Source of the DNA: Actinomycetota bacterium
GTDB taxonomy: Bacteria > Actinomycetota > Acidimicrobiia > Acidimicrobiales > Ilumatobacteraceae
NCBI GenBank assembly: GCA_010024485.1
Contig: RGGX01000076.1
Location: 1-6,180, forward strand
Length of the DNA stretch: 6,180 bases
Direction of reading: 5' to 3'
Position numbers and translations under genes: made by a program. Positions within the stretch are counted from its first letter, which is position 1; each line of letters opens with the position of its first letter. Positions 4,838 through 6,180 of this stretch are shown piece by piece. The notes under the pieces were generated by a model, which had not been told where the DNA came from, did not search any database, and was given only the letters and a program-made list of their open reading frames with translations.

Positions 4838-6144
4838 TCGCGGCGGAGGTGACCGGCGCCGACGTGCTGATGCTCGTCACGATCGGCATCCTGCTGCTGG
4901 TCCTCGTCTTCCTCGCGATGGCCGAGATGGGGCTCTCGAAGATGACGAAGCCCCGCGCCGCGGCTCTCCTCGAGGAGCGTCCGAGGGCCGGCGCCAGCCT
5001 GCAGGCATTGATGGAGTCCCCGGAGCGGTGGATCAATCCGTTGCTGCTCACCGTCAACATCTGCCAGACGGTGCAGGCGACCCTGACCGGCATCGTGGCC
5101 GGGCGCCTCTTCGGTGGTATCGGCGTCGTTGTCGGCGTCACCCTCAACGTGGTCGTCTTCTTCGTCCTGGCTGAGGCGGTGCCGAAGACCTATGCGGTAC
5201 TCCACCCGGATCGCGCCGCGATGGTGGCCGCCCGGCCGGTTCGGGCTCTGGTCGCCTTCGCGCCACTGCAGTTGATCTCCTCCGGCCTGATCGGGCTCAC
5301 CAATGTGATCGTGCGGGGTCGCGGGCTGGAGCGCGGGCCGTTCGTCAGCGAGCAGGAGTTCCTCGGCATCGTCGAGGCCGCCGCCGAGGGCGAGGTGATC
5401 GAGCACGAGGAGCGCCAGCTGATCGAGTCGATCATCGAGTTCGGTGACACGGTGGCGCGTGAGGTGATGGTCCCGAGGCCCGACATGGTGATCGTCGCGA
5501 ACGAGGCCACGGTCACCGATGCCCTCAACCTCGGCATCGCGAACGGGTTCAGTCGGCTCCCGGTGTTCGGCGACGATGAGACCGACATCGCCGGTGTCGC
5601 CTTCACGAAGGATCTGATCCGGGCCGAGCGCGAGGGCCGGGGTGATCTGCCGGTGCTCGACCTCACCCGACCGGTGGTGTTCATCCCGGAGAACAAACCG
5701 GTCGCGAGGCTCATGCGCGAGATGCAGGCCGGCAAGTTCCATCTCGCGATCGTCGCCGACGAGTACGGCGACATCGCCGGAGTCATCACCCTGGAGGACT
5801 GTCTCGAGGAACTCGTCGGTGAGATCGTGGACGAGTACGACACCGACCGGGCCGACATCGAGGAACTCCCGTCCGGGGAGTTGATCGTCGCCGGGAAGAC
5901 CAACATCGACGATCTCAACGACCGTCTCGCGGTCGACCTTCCCAACGAGGACTTCGATTCGGTCGGAGGCTTCATCTTCTCCTCGCTCGAGCGGGTTCCC
6001 GAGCCCGGTGATGTCGTCGAGTTCGAGGGGCATCGCTTCATCACCGAGGTGGTGGAGGGCCGCCGGGTGCGGCGGGTTCGCGTCGAGGTGCCGCCGGTGG
6101 CCGACGACGATGCGGTGTCCGAGGGCGCCGACGACGGCGACTGA
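4834..6144 (+). CDS. DUF21/CBS-pair/CorC_HlyC membrane protein (putative Mg2+/Co2+ transport family)
   Basis: A 436-residue integral membrane protein of the CNNM/CorC ('hemolysin C-like') family. Residues 1-185 form the DUF21 membrane domain, with hydrophobic segments at about 10-31, 68-90, 95-118 and 133-160 and the conserved ICQT (76-79) and LAEAVPKTY (112-120). A tandem CBS pair follows at about 211-265 (VMVPRPDM, GFSRLPVFG) and 278-335 (FHLAIVADEYGDIAGVITLEDCLEELVGEI), and a CorC_HlyC domain at about 345-420 (GGFIFSSL, PGDVVEFEGHRF). CBS pairs of this family bind adenine nucleotides; characterised relatives export or regulate Mg2+. Old 'hemolysin' labels are misleading. The acidic tail (VADDDAVSEGADDGD) is unremarkable. 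The gene starts within the ybeY stop. Its position after phoH-ybeY matches Rv2366c in M. tuberculosis, where era lies close downstream. The exact ion is unknown. Confidence 0.93.
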   Translation: MIAAEVTGADVLMLVTIGILLLVLVFLAMAEMGLSKMTKPRAAALLEERPRAGASLQALMESPERWINPLLLTVNICQTVQATLTGIVAGRLFGGIGVVVGVTLNVVVFFVLAEAVPKTYAVLHPDRAAMVAARPVRALVAFAPLQLISSGLIGLTNVIVRGRGLERGPFVSEQEFLGIVEAAAEGEVIEHEERQLIESIIEFGDTVAREVMVPRPDMVIVANEATVTDALNLGIANGFSRLPVFGDDETDIAGVAFTKDLIRAEREGRGDLPVLDLTRPVVFIPENKPVARLMREMQAGKFHLAIVADEYGDIAGVITLEDCLEELVGEIVDEYDTDRADIEELPSGELIVAGKTNIDDLNDRLAVDLPNEDFDSVGGFIFSSLERVPEPGDVVEFEGHRFITEVVEGRRVRRVRVEVPPVADDDAVSEGADDGD

Positions 6145-6156
6145 GCCACCCACGGC

Positions 6157-6162
6157 TACGGT
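6157..6162 (+). promoter_or_regulatory. Probable -10 element (TACGGT) of a leaderless promoter for the next gene
   Basis: TACGGT fits TAnnnT and ends 6 bases before an ATG at 6169. It sits in the same GGCTA context as the hexamer before the phoH leader. It implies that the gene running off the window can be transcribed separately from the phoH operon. Confidence 0.45.
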
Positions 6163-6168
6163 CGTCTC

Positions 6169-6180
6169 ATGCACGTCTCA
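6169..6180 (+). CDS. Start of the next gene (partial, 4 codons)
   Basis: ATG at 6169-6171, followed by CAC GTC TCA (MHVS) to the window end. It follows the CBS/CorC stop by 24 bases, a normal intergenic gap. No ribosome binding site is present, but the TACGGT hexamer suggests a leaderless start. Four residues are too few to identify it; in mycobacteria this part of the operon leads on to era. Confidence 0.4.

Noticed and set aside
4786..6174. Long - strand open frame (462 codons) opposite the CBS/CorC gene
   Set aside because: It mirrors the coding strand composition (His/Asp/Glu-rich) and has no start context or recognisable domain.

Overview
The window looks like a piece of a high-GC actinobacterial chromosome. 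Three things point that way: the gene order phoH-ybeY-CBS/CorC-family gene, which I recall from mycobacteria (Rv2368c-Rv2367c-Rv2366c); strong G/C at third codon positions; and TAnnnT hexamers 6-7 bases before ATG codons with no room for a ribosome binding site, typical of leaderless actinobacterial genes. The exported-protease architecture, ending in tandem 'DTRTG ... GWF' modules, reminds me of Acidimicrobiia such as Ilumatobacter. That placement is inference from memory.

Positions 1-800 (+ strand) hold the last 20 codons of an unidentified gene, then a complete FkbM-type SAM-dependent methyltransferase joined to it by an ATGA stop/start overlap. This looks like the end of a surface-polysaccharide or glycan-modification operon and is lower in GC than the rest.

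Positions 722-3127 (- strand) hold a large subtilisin-family (S8, proteinase K-like) protease: a catalytic domain with an intact D/H/S triad, an InlB-B-repeat-like beta domain, and three tandem modules of about 130 residues. The gene appears damaged or mis-sequenced. The third module shifts frame near 895; in the other frame it ends cleanly at 802, one base from the methyltransferase stop. At the other end, the coding similarity runs upstream past the only available start codon, and no signal peptide is visible.

Positions 3128-3357 are a short divergent intergenic region. It carries a probable leaderless promoter and two tiny reading frames chained by ATGA overlaps into phoH.

Positions 3358-6144 (+ strand) are a tight operon: phoH (ATPase), ybeY (rRNA-maturation endoribonuclease) and a DUF21/CBS/CorC_HlyC membrane protein. 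Each gene overlaps the next by a few bases. The last 12 bases begin another gene, preceded by a second leaderless-type promoter.

I see no CRISPR array, insertion sequence, tRNA or rRNA. The best leads are the frame-shifted, apparently headless protease and the ATGA chain in front of phoH.
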